Positions 7,701-15,633 are shown, counted from the stretch's first letter. The stretch: DNA of 37,258 nucleotides from Chloroflexota bacterium (GCA_024276515.1 JAJRXB010000232.1:1-37258); one strand, 5' to 3'. Notes: generated by a model from the letters alone, not told the origin. A program made the numbers and translations.

Positions 7701-9392
7701 GTGGACGAAAAGGGTGTGTGGCACAATCTTGGAACGCGGAAGCTGAAGTCGGTGCGCGAGCCCACCTATCCCGAGGTGGGACCGGTGCTGGCGAAGCTCC
7801 CCCGTCCACGGCCCGAAGGAGCCGTGGACGTGATGTTGGTCAACCCGCCGTCGCCCGATGGCGGGGTCTGGATTCGCAGCCAGCACCGGGTAGGCCGGCG
7901 CTCGCGCGAGAATATGATCTGGCCGCAGGTGTCGTTGGCTCAACTGGCGGCTATGCTGCACCCGGATTACAGTGTCGAGGTGGTGGACGCTATCGCCACC
8001 CGCATGACCTGGCCTGAGTTTGAACAACTGCTGCGAGAGAAGCAACCCCGGTATTATCTGACCCAGGTGACCGCACCGACGTTGACCAACGACATGTACG
8101 GCGTCTTCCTGGCCCGCAGTCTGGGAGCGAAGACGATGGCCTTCGGCACTCACGTCACGCCCATGGTGCACGAAACGCTGGAACGTTTCCCGGCGCTGGA
8201 CTTTGTGTTGCGGGGTGAGCCAGAGATGACTCTGCGCGAGTTGATAGACACGCTGGAGGTGATCGAGGGGCGGTGGCAGGTGAGCGGCGGCCGTTTGCGG
8301 CGGGCGGATGGCCGCATCGCCGACCAGGAGGGACACGTCTACAGATTGCTGGCCGACTCTGACCCCACGTGGCGACCTGCCTGGTCTCTGGATGATCCCT
8401 CAATCCCCGATCATCTCCTGTCGGCCATCAAGGGACTGGGCTGGCGGCGGAATGGCGAAATCGTGGTCAACACCGACCGGCCGTTCATCGCCAACCTGGA
8501 CGATTTGCCCATGCCGCTGCATCACCTGCTCCCATTGGACCGCTATCGTGTTCCCATGATCAAAGGGCCTTACACTTTCATCGTCACCAGCCGGGGTTGC
8601 ACCGCCGGTTGCAAATATTGCATCAAACACGTCAGCTATCAATACTCGGTGCGCGCCCGCTCGCCGGAGAACATCGTAGAAGAGTTGTGGCTGCTCCACG
8701 ACCTGGGGATTCACAACATCCACATGTACGCCGACCTGTTCACCGTCAGCCGGGACCAGGTGGTGGGCCTGTGCGAACTGATCATCGAACAGGGGCTCAA
8801 GGTCCGCTGGACGTGCAACAGTCGGGTGGACTACGTGGACGAGGAGATGCTGGCTTTGATGGGCAAGGCAGGTTGCTGGATGATCTCCTGGGGCATCGAG
8901 TCGGCGTCGGAGGAAATTTTGCGTCGGGCGCGCAAGGGGGCCTATCCCGACAAGGTGGAACAGGCGCTGCGCTGGTCGAAACAGGCCGGCATCGGCAATT
9001 GGGGCTATTTTATCATCGGGCTGCCCGGCGAGACAGAGGAGACGATCCGGCAAACCATCGACTTCGCCAAAAAGCTGCCGCTGGACCTGGCCCTCTTCCA
9101 CATCGCTGCCCCCTATCCCGGCACGCCTTTCTTCTTCGACGTGATCGAAAACGGCTGGTTCCGACCGGGCACCACCTGGGAAGAAGTGGATATGGATCGC
9201 TCCACCGTGCTGGACTACGGCCAAAGTGGACTCACCGCCGAACAACTGGAATACTGGCAGCGGCGAGCCACCCGCGAATGGTCGCTGCGACCTGGCCCCA
9301 TTTGGACGATGCTCAAGGGGTTGAATTCCTGGGCGGGCTTCAAGAGCGCCGTGGACATCGGGTTGCAGACGCTGTCGTTTGTTCGAGGATAA
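7701..9392 (+). CDS. B12-binding-domain radical SAM protein
   Basis: DVMLVNPPSPDGG (cobalamin-domain type start), radical SAM motif CTAGCKYC, GWGIES-like SWGIESASEEILRRARKG, GYFIIGLPGETEETI; GTG start with AAGGAG RBS. Confidence 0.88.
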   Translation: MDEKGVWHNLGTRKLKSVREPTYPEVGPVLAKLPRPRPEGAVDVMLVNPPSPDGGVWIRSQHRVGRRSRENMIWPQVSLAQLAAMLHPDYSVEVVDAIATRMTWPEFEQLLREKQPRYYLTQVTAPTLTNDMYGVFLARSLGAKTMAFGTHVTPMVHETLERFPALDFVLRGEPEMTLRELIDTLEVIEGRWQVSGGRLRRADGRIADQEGHVYRLLADSDPTWRPAWSLDDPSIPDHLLSAIKGLGWRRNGEIVVNTDRPFIANLDDLPMPLHHLLPLDRYRVPMIKGPYTFIVTSRGCTAGCKYCIKHVSYQYSVRARSPENIVEELWLLHDLGIHNIHMYADLFTVSRDQVVGLCELIIEQGLKVRWTCNSRVDYVDEEMLALMGKAGCWMISWGIESASEEILRRARKGAYPDKVEQALRWSKQAGIGNWGYFIIGLPGETEETIRQTIDFAKKLPLDLALFHIAAPYPGTPFFFDVIENGWFRPGTTWEEVDMDRSTVLDYGQSGLTAEQLEYWQRRATREWSLRPGPIWTMLKGLNSWAGFKSAVDIGLQTLSFVRG

Positions 9393-9398
9393 AGACTT

Positions 9399-11312
9399 AT
9401 GTGGCAATTACGTGAACGGTTTGGCACCCGAACTATCGTCGCCACCGTGGTTTTGCTGGTGGGGATGGCCCTTTTGGGTGTGTTGGCCTACATCGCCTCC
9501 ACTTCGCCGGCGCCGGCCACACCGCAGGTGTTGATCGAAGACACCCCGACCGCCACCTTCACGCCGTTGCCGTTGCCGGTGATCACCCCCAAACCCGCAG
9601 CGTCGCCGACGGAGAGCCCCCGGCCACTGATCAGCCCCACCGTCGCCCCTGTCTCGGCGGCCGGAGGGATTGTGTACGCCATCTCGCCGCGCGTCAACGC
9701 CGTGGGCTGGGTTCGTTCGGGCGAAAGCGGCAACCATTTCGGCGGCAGTAACCTGTTCGCCGGCTGGAGCGACGGTCGGCACTACCTGGGCGCTGTGCAA
9801 TTCGATCTCTCCTTCCTCCCGGCCGACGCCCTGATTTATTCGGCGCGGATCGAGCTGACCGGCTTGCAGGACGCCGGCCTGGGGAGCGACGGGACGTGGA
9901 CTCTCTCGCTGTTGAGCGATGCCATGGAGGATCAGTGGGCTTCGCACACCTACGAAGTCATCAGCAACGCGCCGGTAGACGCGGTCATCCCCCCCGCGTT
10001 GACGCCCGCCGACCTGGGACGGACGCGCGTCAACGTTTTTGAATTCAGCGCCGAGCAGCGGTCGCTGCTCGAAAAGCGGCTGGCGGTGGGGAGCGTTTCG
10101 TTCCGGATCGATGGCCCGGCCGGCGGCCCGGACAACCTTTTTGCCTGGGACACCGGGTACGGGGCGGGCACATTGGGACGGGGCCCCATCCTGCGGCTGG
10201 GTGTGTTGTTGCCCACGCCCATCCCCAACGTCACCCAAACGGCCGAGGCGGAGATACTGGCCGCCGGCTACACGCCAACGCCGACGGCCACCTACTTCGT
10301 CGTCACCAGCACGCCGACGCCGGAGAACATCTTCACTCTGGCGGCGATGGCGGCCACGGCCACCCAGGTGGCAACGGCGACGGGGACCTACACCCCGGTG
10401 CCGGAGAACTGGGTGACACCCATCGTCGTCACGCCGCGTCCCACGCCGGCCAACACGGCGACGGCGGTGTATCGAGACGCGGTCGCCACCGCCGAGGCTA
10501 TCGCCTTTGGCACGCCCACCCCCACGCCCATCAACGTGTGGACGGCCACGCCGACGCCGGTCTTCGTGCTGCTCGACGGCGAGATCCCGACCCCGGCACC
10601 CACGCCGACTCCCACGGCCACACCCGGCCCCATCCCGTCGGTGCTGGTGGGTAAGATCGCCTTTCTCTCGGACCGGGCCGGGGGCGACGAGCCGTTGGTG
10701 TACGTGATGGACCCAGACGGCAGCAACCTGGCCATCCTGACCGACCGGGTCCACTACGACCTGGCGGTGGCGCGCGATGCCTACTCTGCCGACCAGCGAT
10801 ACCGGGTGTTCGTGAAGGATGCGATCATTGATACGGGCACGGAGGATCGCTTCGGCAACGTCGTGCCCATTCAACTGAGAGTTCCTACCCTTTTCTTCTA
10901 CGATTTCTATTATAAAGTGGAGAAACAAATCACCCACTTTGGTGCGGGCATCGCCTATGAGCCGGCCTGGTCGCCCACCGCCGACCAAATCGCCTTCGTC
11001 TCCAACGACAGCGGCAACGACGAGATTTGGATCATCAATCGCGATGGCAGCGGTGCCCTTCAATTGACGAGCGATACGTATGGTTGGTGGGACAAACACC
11101 CTTCTTTCTCGCCTGACGGCTCACAGATCGTGTTCTGGTCCAACCGCACCGGAAACAAACAGATTTGGGTGATGCCTGTACCTGGGGCGCAGGCACAGGT
11201 AAACATCGACGGCAGCGGGCTGTACAGTCTCAGCCACACCGCGTTCAACGACTGGGACCCGGTGTGGATCAAATACACCGATCCACCCCGCGATCCGACG
11301 CTGGTTGAATAG
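9399..11312 (+). CDS. Membrane-anchored protein: N-terminal TM, DNRLRE-like beta domain, TPTPT-rich linkers, C-terminal TolB/WD40-like propeller repeats
   Basis: TM segment TIVATVVLLVGMALLGVLAYIA; long Thr/Pro-rich tracts; repeats KIAFLSDRAGG..YVMDPDGSNLAILT, QIAFVSNDSGNDEIWIINRDGSGALQLT, QIVFWSNRTGNKQIWVM. Confidence 0.75.
   Translation: MWQLRERFGTRTIVATVVLLVGMALLGVLAYIASTSPAPATPQVLIEDTPTATFTPLPLPVITPKPAASPTESPRPLISPTVAPVSAAGGIVYAISPRVNAVGWVRSGESGNHFGGSNLFAGWSDGRHYLGAVQFDLSFLPADALIYSARIELTGLQDAGLGSDGTWTLSLLSDAMEDQWASHTYEVISNAPVDAVIPPALTPADLGRTRVNVFEFSAEQRSLLEKRLAVGSVSFRIDGPAGGPDNLFAWDTGYGAGTLGRGPILRLGVLLPTPIPNVTQTAEAEILAAGYTPTPTATYFVVTSTPTPENIFTLAAMAATATQVATATGTYTPVPENWVTPIVVTPRPTPANTATAVYRDAVATAEAIAFGTPTPTPINVWTATPTPVFVLLDGEIPTPAPTPTPTATPGPIPSVLVGKIAFLSDRAGGDEPLVYVMDPDGSNLAILTDRVHYDLAVARDAYSADQRYRVFVKDAIIDTGTEDRFGNVVPIQLRVPTLFFYDFYYKVEKQITHFGAGIAYEPAWSPTADQIAFVSNDSGNDEIWIINRDGSGALQLTSDTYGWWDKHPSFSPDGSQIVFWSNRTGNKQIWVMPVPGAQAQVNIDGSGLYSLSHTAFNDWDPVWIKYTDPPRDPTLVE
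11175..11199. repeat. Palindrome CCTGTACCTG-GGGCG-CAGGCACAGG inside CDS
   Basis: 9/10 arm complementarity; lies in a 27-nt segment that interrupts the propeller motif in frame. Confidence 0.6.
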
Positions 11313-11355
11313 ATAGAGGCGAAGAAATAGAGGCGAGGCATTCCAGAGAGACCAT

Positions 11356-11391
11356 GTAGGTGACAGGCATTTACAAAAGTGCCTGTCACCT
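11356..11391. repeat. Perfect 12-bp inverted repeat AGGTGACAGGCA...TGCCTGTCACCT
   Basis: Read directly in the intergenic region; nested inside larger inverted repeat gaggcgaggcat...atgccttgcctc. Confidence 0.7.
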
Positions 11392-11450
11392 GAACAGCTA
11401 CGTCGGGAGCGTGGTGCCGGGGATGCCTTGCCTCTGCTTGACCTGGCACC

Positions 11451-11505
11451 TCTAACTTTTTTCTAACTAATCTCACATTGAGTTCCTATGTTGATGTGCT
11501 AGGAT
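11451..11505 (+). promoter_or_regulatory. Putative regulated promoter: CTAAC-N6-CTAAC direct repeat, TTGAGT-N16-TAGGAT
   Basis: First 39 bp match the site at 23322 at 37/39 positions; -35-like TTGAGT 11478-11483 and -10-like TAGGAT 11500-11505. Confidence 0.6.
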
Positions 11506-11639
11506 TGGGGGCGTAGGAGCGAGCGAGGCTCGCCATACTATTGCTCTGGTCGGTCTGCCCGGCCTTCCGTTCGCCTGCCGGGACGGGCGGGCGCAGGTGC
11601 AGGCAGGCAAGACAGGCCGGCCGGGCCAGGATTGGGGGC
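11501..11639. repeat. 12-bp perfect direct repeat AGGATTGGGGGC flanking a ~115-bp palindrome-rich segment
   Basis: aggattgggggc at 11501-11512 and 11628-11639; intervening GC-rich sequence includes GCGAGCgagGCTCGC and GCCTGCC...GGCAGGC. Confidence 0.6.
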
Positions 11640-11647
11640 ACGAGTCA

Positions 11648-13513
11648 ATGGAATTAGGACGCTATTTTGACGTGGTAAAGCGCTGGTGGTGGTTGATCGT
11701 CGTCAGCGTGGCGCTGGCGGCTGGTGCCAGCTACGTGTACAGCGAGCGGCAGCCGCGCATCTACGCCTCGCGGACCACGCTGATGGTCGGCACCAGCATC
11801 CAGAGTTCCAATCCCGATTTACGTGATCTGGGCCTGAGCCGAACGCTGGCCGAGATTTATGGGCAGCTTGTGCTTCGCAAACCGATCACGCAGGCAGTGA
11901 TCGACAAGCTGGGGCTGGATATGTCCCCCAGTCAATTGTCGGGCATGATCAACACCAAAGTGATCCCAGACGCTCAGCTTCTTGAGATCACTGTGCTCGA
12001 CGTGCATCCCCAGCGGGCGCAGATATTGGCCGATGCGGTTGCCAGGGAGCTGATTTTGCAAAGCCCGACTGAGGCAAAAGAACAGCAGGCCACGCGCCAG
12101 TTCATCTATTCCCAGCTCCAGGAGTTGCAGGACAAGATCGAAGAGGTGAGCCGCCAGATCAAGGAGATTGAGGACTCGATGCTGAGTATGACCTCGGCCG
12201 CCGACATCGCCGAGGCCAAGTCACGTCTGTCCGAACTCCAGGCTTTGAAATCCAACTATCAGGCCAACTACACCGGGCTGTTGGGCTACCTCTCCGACTC
12301 GTCCATCAACACGCTCACCATCGTCGAGCCGGCCACCATTTCTACCAAGCCGGTTGCGCCCAACGTGAAGAAGAACGTTCTGATTGCGGCGATTGCCGGT
12401 CTGGCGTTGTCGGTGAGCGCTGTGCTGCTGCTGGAATTTGCCAGCGATACCCTGACGTGGCACGCGAAGGGCGTTCAAACCGTGGTCGGTGTCCCGATTC
12501 TGGGGGCTCTGGGCAAACTGCCGCCTTCGTCGGACAAACTGATCGCCCGTGCCGATTTGTGGTCGCCCGAGGCCGATGCCATTCGCAACATGCGGACGAA
12601 CATCTTCCTTTCGATGCGTGATCGCAACATTCGCACGTTGCTCATTACCAGCCCTGAGATGGGGGCGGGTAAAACTCTCACGGCGGCCAATCTGGCGGCC
12701 ATCACCGCTTCGGGGGGGTCTCCTGCCATTTTGGTTGACGCCGACTTGCGCAAGCCGTCGATTCACGAATTGTTCGACCTGCCCAACCTGTTGGGGCTGG
12801 CCGACGTGCTGGCGGCCTCGGAGGAGACGTTCGACGAGACGTTGGACAAGGCACTGCAATCGGTGGACATCGCCAACCTGTGGGTCTTGCCGGCGGGCAA
12901 GGTTCCCATTGACCCCACCCTGCTCCTGGGCTCGTCCAATCTGACCTGGCTGATCGAACGTTTGCAGGAGCGGGCCGGACTGGTGGTCTTTGACTGTGGG
13001 CCGGTGTTGTTGCATCCCGACTCGGCCATTCTGGCAACCCGGGTAGATGCGTCGCTGCTGGTTGTCAGACACGACCAGAGCAGTCGGCGCGCCACCCAAA
13101 AAGCGGTTGACCGTTTTGCGGCGTTGGGCCTGACCAATCTGGTTGGCGTCGTGTTCAATGGAGTCCACCTGCCGCGCCGCTATTACGTTTACACTCATCG
13201 TCGGGCTAAGCCACGTAAGCGCCGGGGAGCGGTCGCCAGAAGTGGTGGTGCCCGGAGTTGGCTGGGACGCTTCGGGCTGCCCCTGGGAGGGGGGCAGGTG
13301 GCCCAGGCCGACGACTCTATGCTTTCGTCGGTGGACGTGGCCGAGTACCTGGGGGTTACAGAAGCTACCGCCTCTCGTTGGTGCGAAACGGGACGCATCC
13401 CGGCTACCAAGATCGGTCGCCAGTGGTGGGTCCGCCCGGAGGACCTGCGTCGGTTTGCGATGGACTACAGTGGCGGCCGTGACCTGAAAGAACTGGAACT
13501 GTCTGAGGTTTGA
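11648..13513 (+). CDS. Wzc-like polysaccharide co-polymerase / bacterial tyrosine kinase with C-terminal excisionase/MerR-type HTH
   Basis: Wzz-type N-terminus with two TMs (WWWLIVVSVALAAGASYVY; VLIAAIAGLALSVSAVLLLEF), Walker A SPEMGAGKTLTAANLA, ILVDADLRKPSIHELF, VVFDCGPVLL, then LSSVDVAEYLGVTEATASRWCETGRIPATKIGRQWWVRPEDLRRF. Confidence 0.9.
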   Translation: MELGRYFDVVKRWWWLIVVSVALAAGASYVYSERQPRIYASRTTLMVGTSIQSSNPDLRDLGLSRTLAEIYGQLVLRKPITQAVIDKLGLDMSPSQLSGMINTKVIPDAQLLEITVLDVHPQRAQILADAVARELILQSPTEAKEQQATRQFIYSQLQELQDKIEEVSRQIKEIEDSMLSMTSAADIAEAKSRLSELQALKSNYQANYTGLLGYLSDSSINTLTIVEPATISTKPVAPNVKKNVLIAAIAGLALSVSAVLLLEFASDTLTWHAKGVQTVVGVPILGALGKLPPSSDKLIARADLWSPEADAIRNMRTNIFLSMRDRNIRTLLITSPEMGAGKTLTAANLAAITASGGSPAILVDADLRKPSIHELFDLPNLLGLADVLAASEETFDETLDKALQSVDIANLWVLPAGKVPIDPTLLLGSSNLTWLIERLQERAGLVVFDCGPVLLHPDSAILATRVDASLLVVRHDQSSRRATQKAVDRFAALGLTNLVGVVFNGVHLPRRYYVYTHRRAKPRKRRGAVARSGGARSWLGRFGLPLGGGQVAQADDSMLSSVDVAEYLGVTEATASRWCETGRIPATKIGRQWWVRPEDLRRFAMDYSGGRDLKELELSEV

Positions 13514-13514
13514 G

Positions 13515-14297
13515 ATGCTGGCAAACATACGAGAGCTCTCTGCTCACCGTGGGTTGCTCATCAACTGGGTGATCCGCGACATCAAGGTGCGTTACAAACA
13601 ATCTCTGATGGGGGCGGCCTGGGCTGTTTTGCAGCCGCTATCGGCCACCCTCATCTTTGCCCTCATTTTCTCTCGTTTTGTCCGTGTGCCGACCGACGGC
13701 ATTCCCTATCCAATTTTCTACTACTCGGCCCTGTTGCCCTGGACTTTTTTTGCCTCCTCTATCACCTTTGGGGTGGGCAGTCTGGTCAGCAATATGAGTC
13801 TGGTGACCAAGATTTACTTCCCGCGCGAGATTTTGCCCCTCTCGGCGGTGTTGGCCAGCATGGTGGATTTCTTCATCGCCTCGATCATCTTCGTTGGGAT
13901 GATGATCTTCTACCAGGTGCCTTTGAGCGCCAGCCTGATCTGCATCCCCCTGCTGCTTCTGATTCAGATCACCCTGACGGTTGGGGTCGTGCTGTTCGCG
14001 TCGGCGATGAACGTGTTTTACCGGGACGTTCGCTTTGTGATTCCTTTGGGCCTTCAATTGTGGATGTATCTCACGCCGATCATCTATCCGCTAAACATGG
14101 TCCCCGAGCGGTTTCGCGCCCTGTATATGCTGAACCCGATGGCTTCGGTCATCGACTCGTATCGCCGCACCATCTTGCTGGGAGAATGGCCCTCCTTCTC
14201 GTATCTGGCGTTGGGAGGGCTGACGGCTGCCGTTTTGTTGGTCGTGGCCTACTGGTACTTCAAGCGGTCCGAGGCCGTGTTTGCCGACATCATCTAG
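13515..14297 (+). CDS. ABC-2 type polysaccharide export permease (Wzm/TagG-like)
   Basis: LINWVIRDIKVRYKQSLMGAAWAVLQPL...; multiple TM segments; directly upstream of Wzt-like ATPase. Confidence 0.9.
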   Translation: MLANIRELSAHRGLLINWVIRDIKVRYKQSLMGAAWAVLQPLSATLIFALIFSRFVRVPTDGIPYPIFYYSALLPWTFFASSITFGVGSLVSNMSLVTKIYFPREILPLSAVLASMVDFFIASIIFVGMMIFYQVPLSASLICIPLLLLIQITLTVGVVLFASAMNVFYRDVRFVIPLGLQLWMYLTPIIYPLNMVPERFRALYMLNPMASVIDSYRRTILLGEWPSFSYLALGGLTAAVLLVVAYWYFKRSEAVFADII

Positions 14298-14315
14298 AGC
14301 TTCGTCGAGGGTGTG

Positions 14316-15560
14316 ATGGCTGCCATTGAATTTCAAAACGTGCGTAAGGTGTATCGAATTGGGAAGGGACGTGGGAGTTTGCGGGACGCCGTCCCCGCTG
14401 CTCTGAACGCGCTACTCCGGCGCAATCATCAGGCCAAAGAAGATTTGCTGTGGGCTTTGAAAGGGGTCAGCTTCGAGGCGCATCGTGGAGAGACGGTGGG
14501 CATCATCGGTCCCAACGGCGCCGGCAAGACGACGATCCTCAAACTGCTCTCCCGCGTCACCCGGCCAACCAGCGGCCACATCGCCGTCAATGGCCGCGTT
14601 TCGGCGCTGATCGAGCTGGGCGCCGGCTTTCACCCAGACCTGACCGGCCGCGAAAATATTTATCTGAACGCCTCGATTTTGGGTCTGAGCCGGCGCGAGA
14701 TAGAGGAGAAGTTCGACAGCATCGTGGAGTTCGCCGAATTGGCCGAGTTCATTGACACCCCGGTGAAACGCTACTCGTCGGGGATGTACGTGCGTCTTGG
14801 CTTTTCGGTGGCGGCCCACGTGGACCCCGACATCCTGCTCATTGACGAGGTGTTGGCCGTCGGCGATCACATGTTCAAAGATAAGTGCATTCAGCGCATC
14901 AAAGAGTTCAGAAACGCCGGCAAATGCATGGTCATTGTTTCGCATAGTAAGGAGCAGATTCAAAAGCTCTGCGACCGGGCCATTCTGCTGCACAAAGGTG
15001 AGGTTGTCTTCCAGGGGGATACCCAGGAAGCCCTCGATCGGTATCACACGGCTTTTGCTACCGAAGTCTTGCGCGAGCAGGGAGGGGCCGCCGGTGGCAA
15101 TGGCAGGAGCAACGAGGACCGGGAGATGGAGATCGTAGGCGTTTCCCTGCTCGATAGCCAGGGGAAGGAGCGGCTTTCGTTTCTGACGGCCGAGCCGATG
15201 GCGCTGGAGATCCGTTTTCGGGTGAATGCACCGATCAAGGACCCCGTCTTTTATTCGCGCATTCGCCGCGGGTACCAGGTTTTGCACGGCACGACCACCG
15301 CGCGTTTCAACATTCAGGGTGAGTTTAAGCCGGGTGATACGGGCATTGCCAGGGTTCACTACAAGAGTTTGAATCTGTTGAACGGGGAATACAACATCAA
15401 CGTCGGCATAAAGCCAGACCACTTTTCGCCTCGAACCTATGATTTTGTGGATAGCGCCGTCGTTTTCACCGTTGGGTCGCGCTTTGACCAGGGAGGAGGG
15501 GTGGTCTATCTGGATCACGATTGGGATTTGGAAAAAGGGCCGTTGCCCGAGTCCAGGTAG
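14316..15560 (+). CDS. Polysaccharide ABC transporter ATP-binding protein (Wzt/TagH-like) with C-terminal Wzt_C-type domain
   Basis: IIGPNGAGKTTILKLL, RYSSGMYVRLGFSVA, DILLIDEVLAVGD, C-terminal extension EMEIVGVSLLDSQGKERLSF.... Confidence 0.92.
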   Translation: MAAIEFQNVRKVYRIGKGRGSLRDAVPAALNALLRRNHQAKEDLLWALKGVSFEAHRGETVGIIGPNGAGKTTILKLLSRVTRPTSGHIAVNGRVSALIELGAGFHPDLTGRENIYLNASILGLSRREIEEKFDSIVEFAELAEFIDTPVKRYSSGMYVRLGFSVAAHVDPDILLIDEVLAVGDHMFKDKCIQRIKEFRNAGKCMVIVSHSKEQIQKLCDRAILLHKGEVVFQGDTQEALDRYHTAFATEVLREQGGAAGGNGRSNEDREMEIVGVSLLDSQGKERLSFLTAEPMALEIRFRVNAPIKDPVFYSRIRRGYQVLHGTTTARFNIQGEFKPGDTGIARVHYKSLNLLNGEYNINVGIKPDHFSPRTYDFVDSAVVFTVGSRFDQGGGVVYLDHDWDLEKGPLPESR

Positions 15561-15633
15561 GGGCGAACCTGTGTGTTCGCCCAACTCGAGGTGAACCTGC
15601 GTGTTCGCCCGACTCGGGGCAAACACGCAGGTC
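15560..15633. repeat. Tandem 28-bp hairpin repeat (2 full units plus degenerate third)
   Basis: ggggcgaacctgtgtgttcgcccaactc (15560-15587), gaggtgaacctgcgtgttcgcccgactc (15588-15615), then ggggcaaacacgcaggtc; each unit forms GGCGAAC/GTTCGCC-type hairpin. Confidence 0.7.

Noticed and set aside
10200-10640. ACG/CCG-rich quasi-periodic DNA as a minisatellite
   Set aside because: Explained by TPTPTP-type protein linkers within a continuous ORF.
9408-11099. 563-aa minus-strand ORF opposite the propeller gene
   Set aside because: Arg/Gly/His-rich shadow of the Thr/Pro-rich coding strand; no recognisable family.
13140-13330. Frameshift or gene boundary between kinase and HTH
   Set aside because: Frame is continuous with no stop, and no RBS-like sequence was obvious before the in-frame ATG at 13319; fusion is the simpler reading, although read-level verification is advisable.
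12221-13528. 435-aa minus-strand ORF opposite the BY-kinase
   Set aside because: Gln/Arg-rich shadow ORF; the + strand frame has clear kinase and HTH motifs.
15560-15633. Possible CRISPR array
   Set aside because: 28-bp units are directly abutting with no spacers and only two to three copies; hairpin repeat rather than CRISPR.
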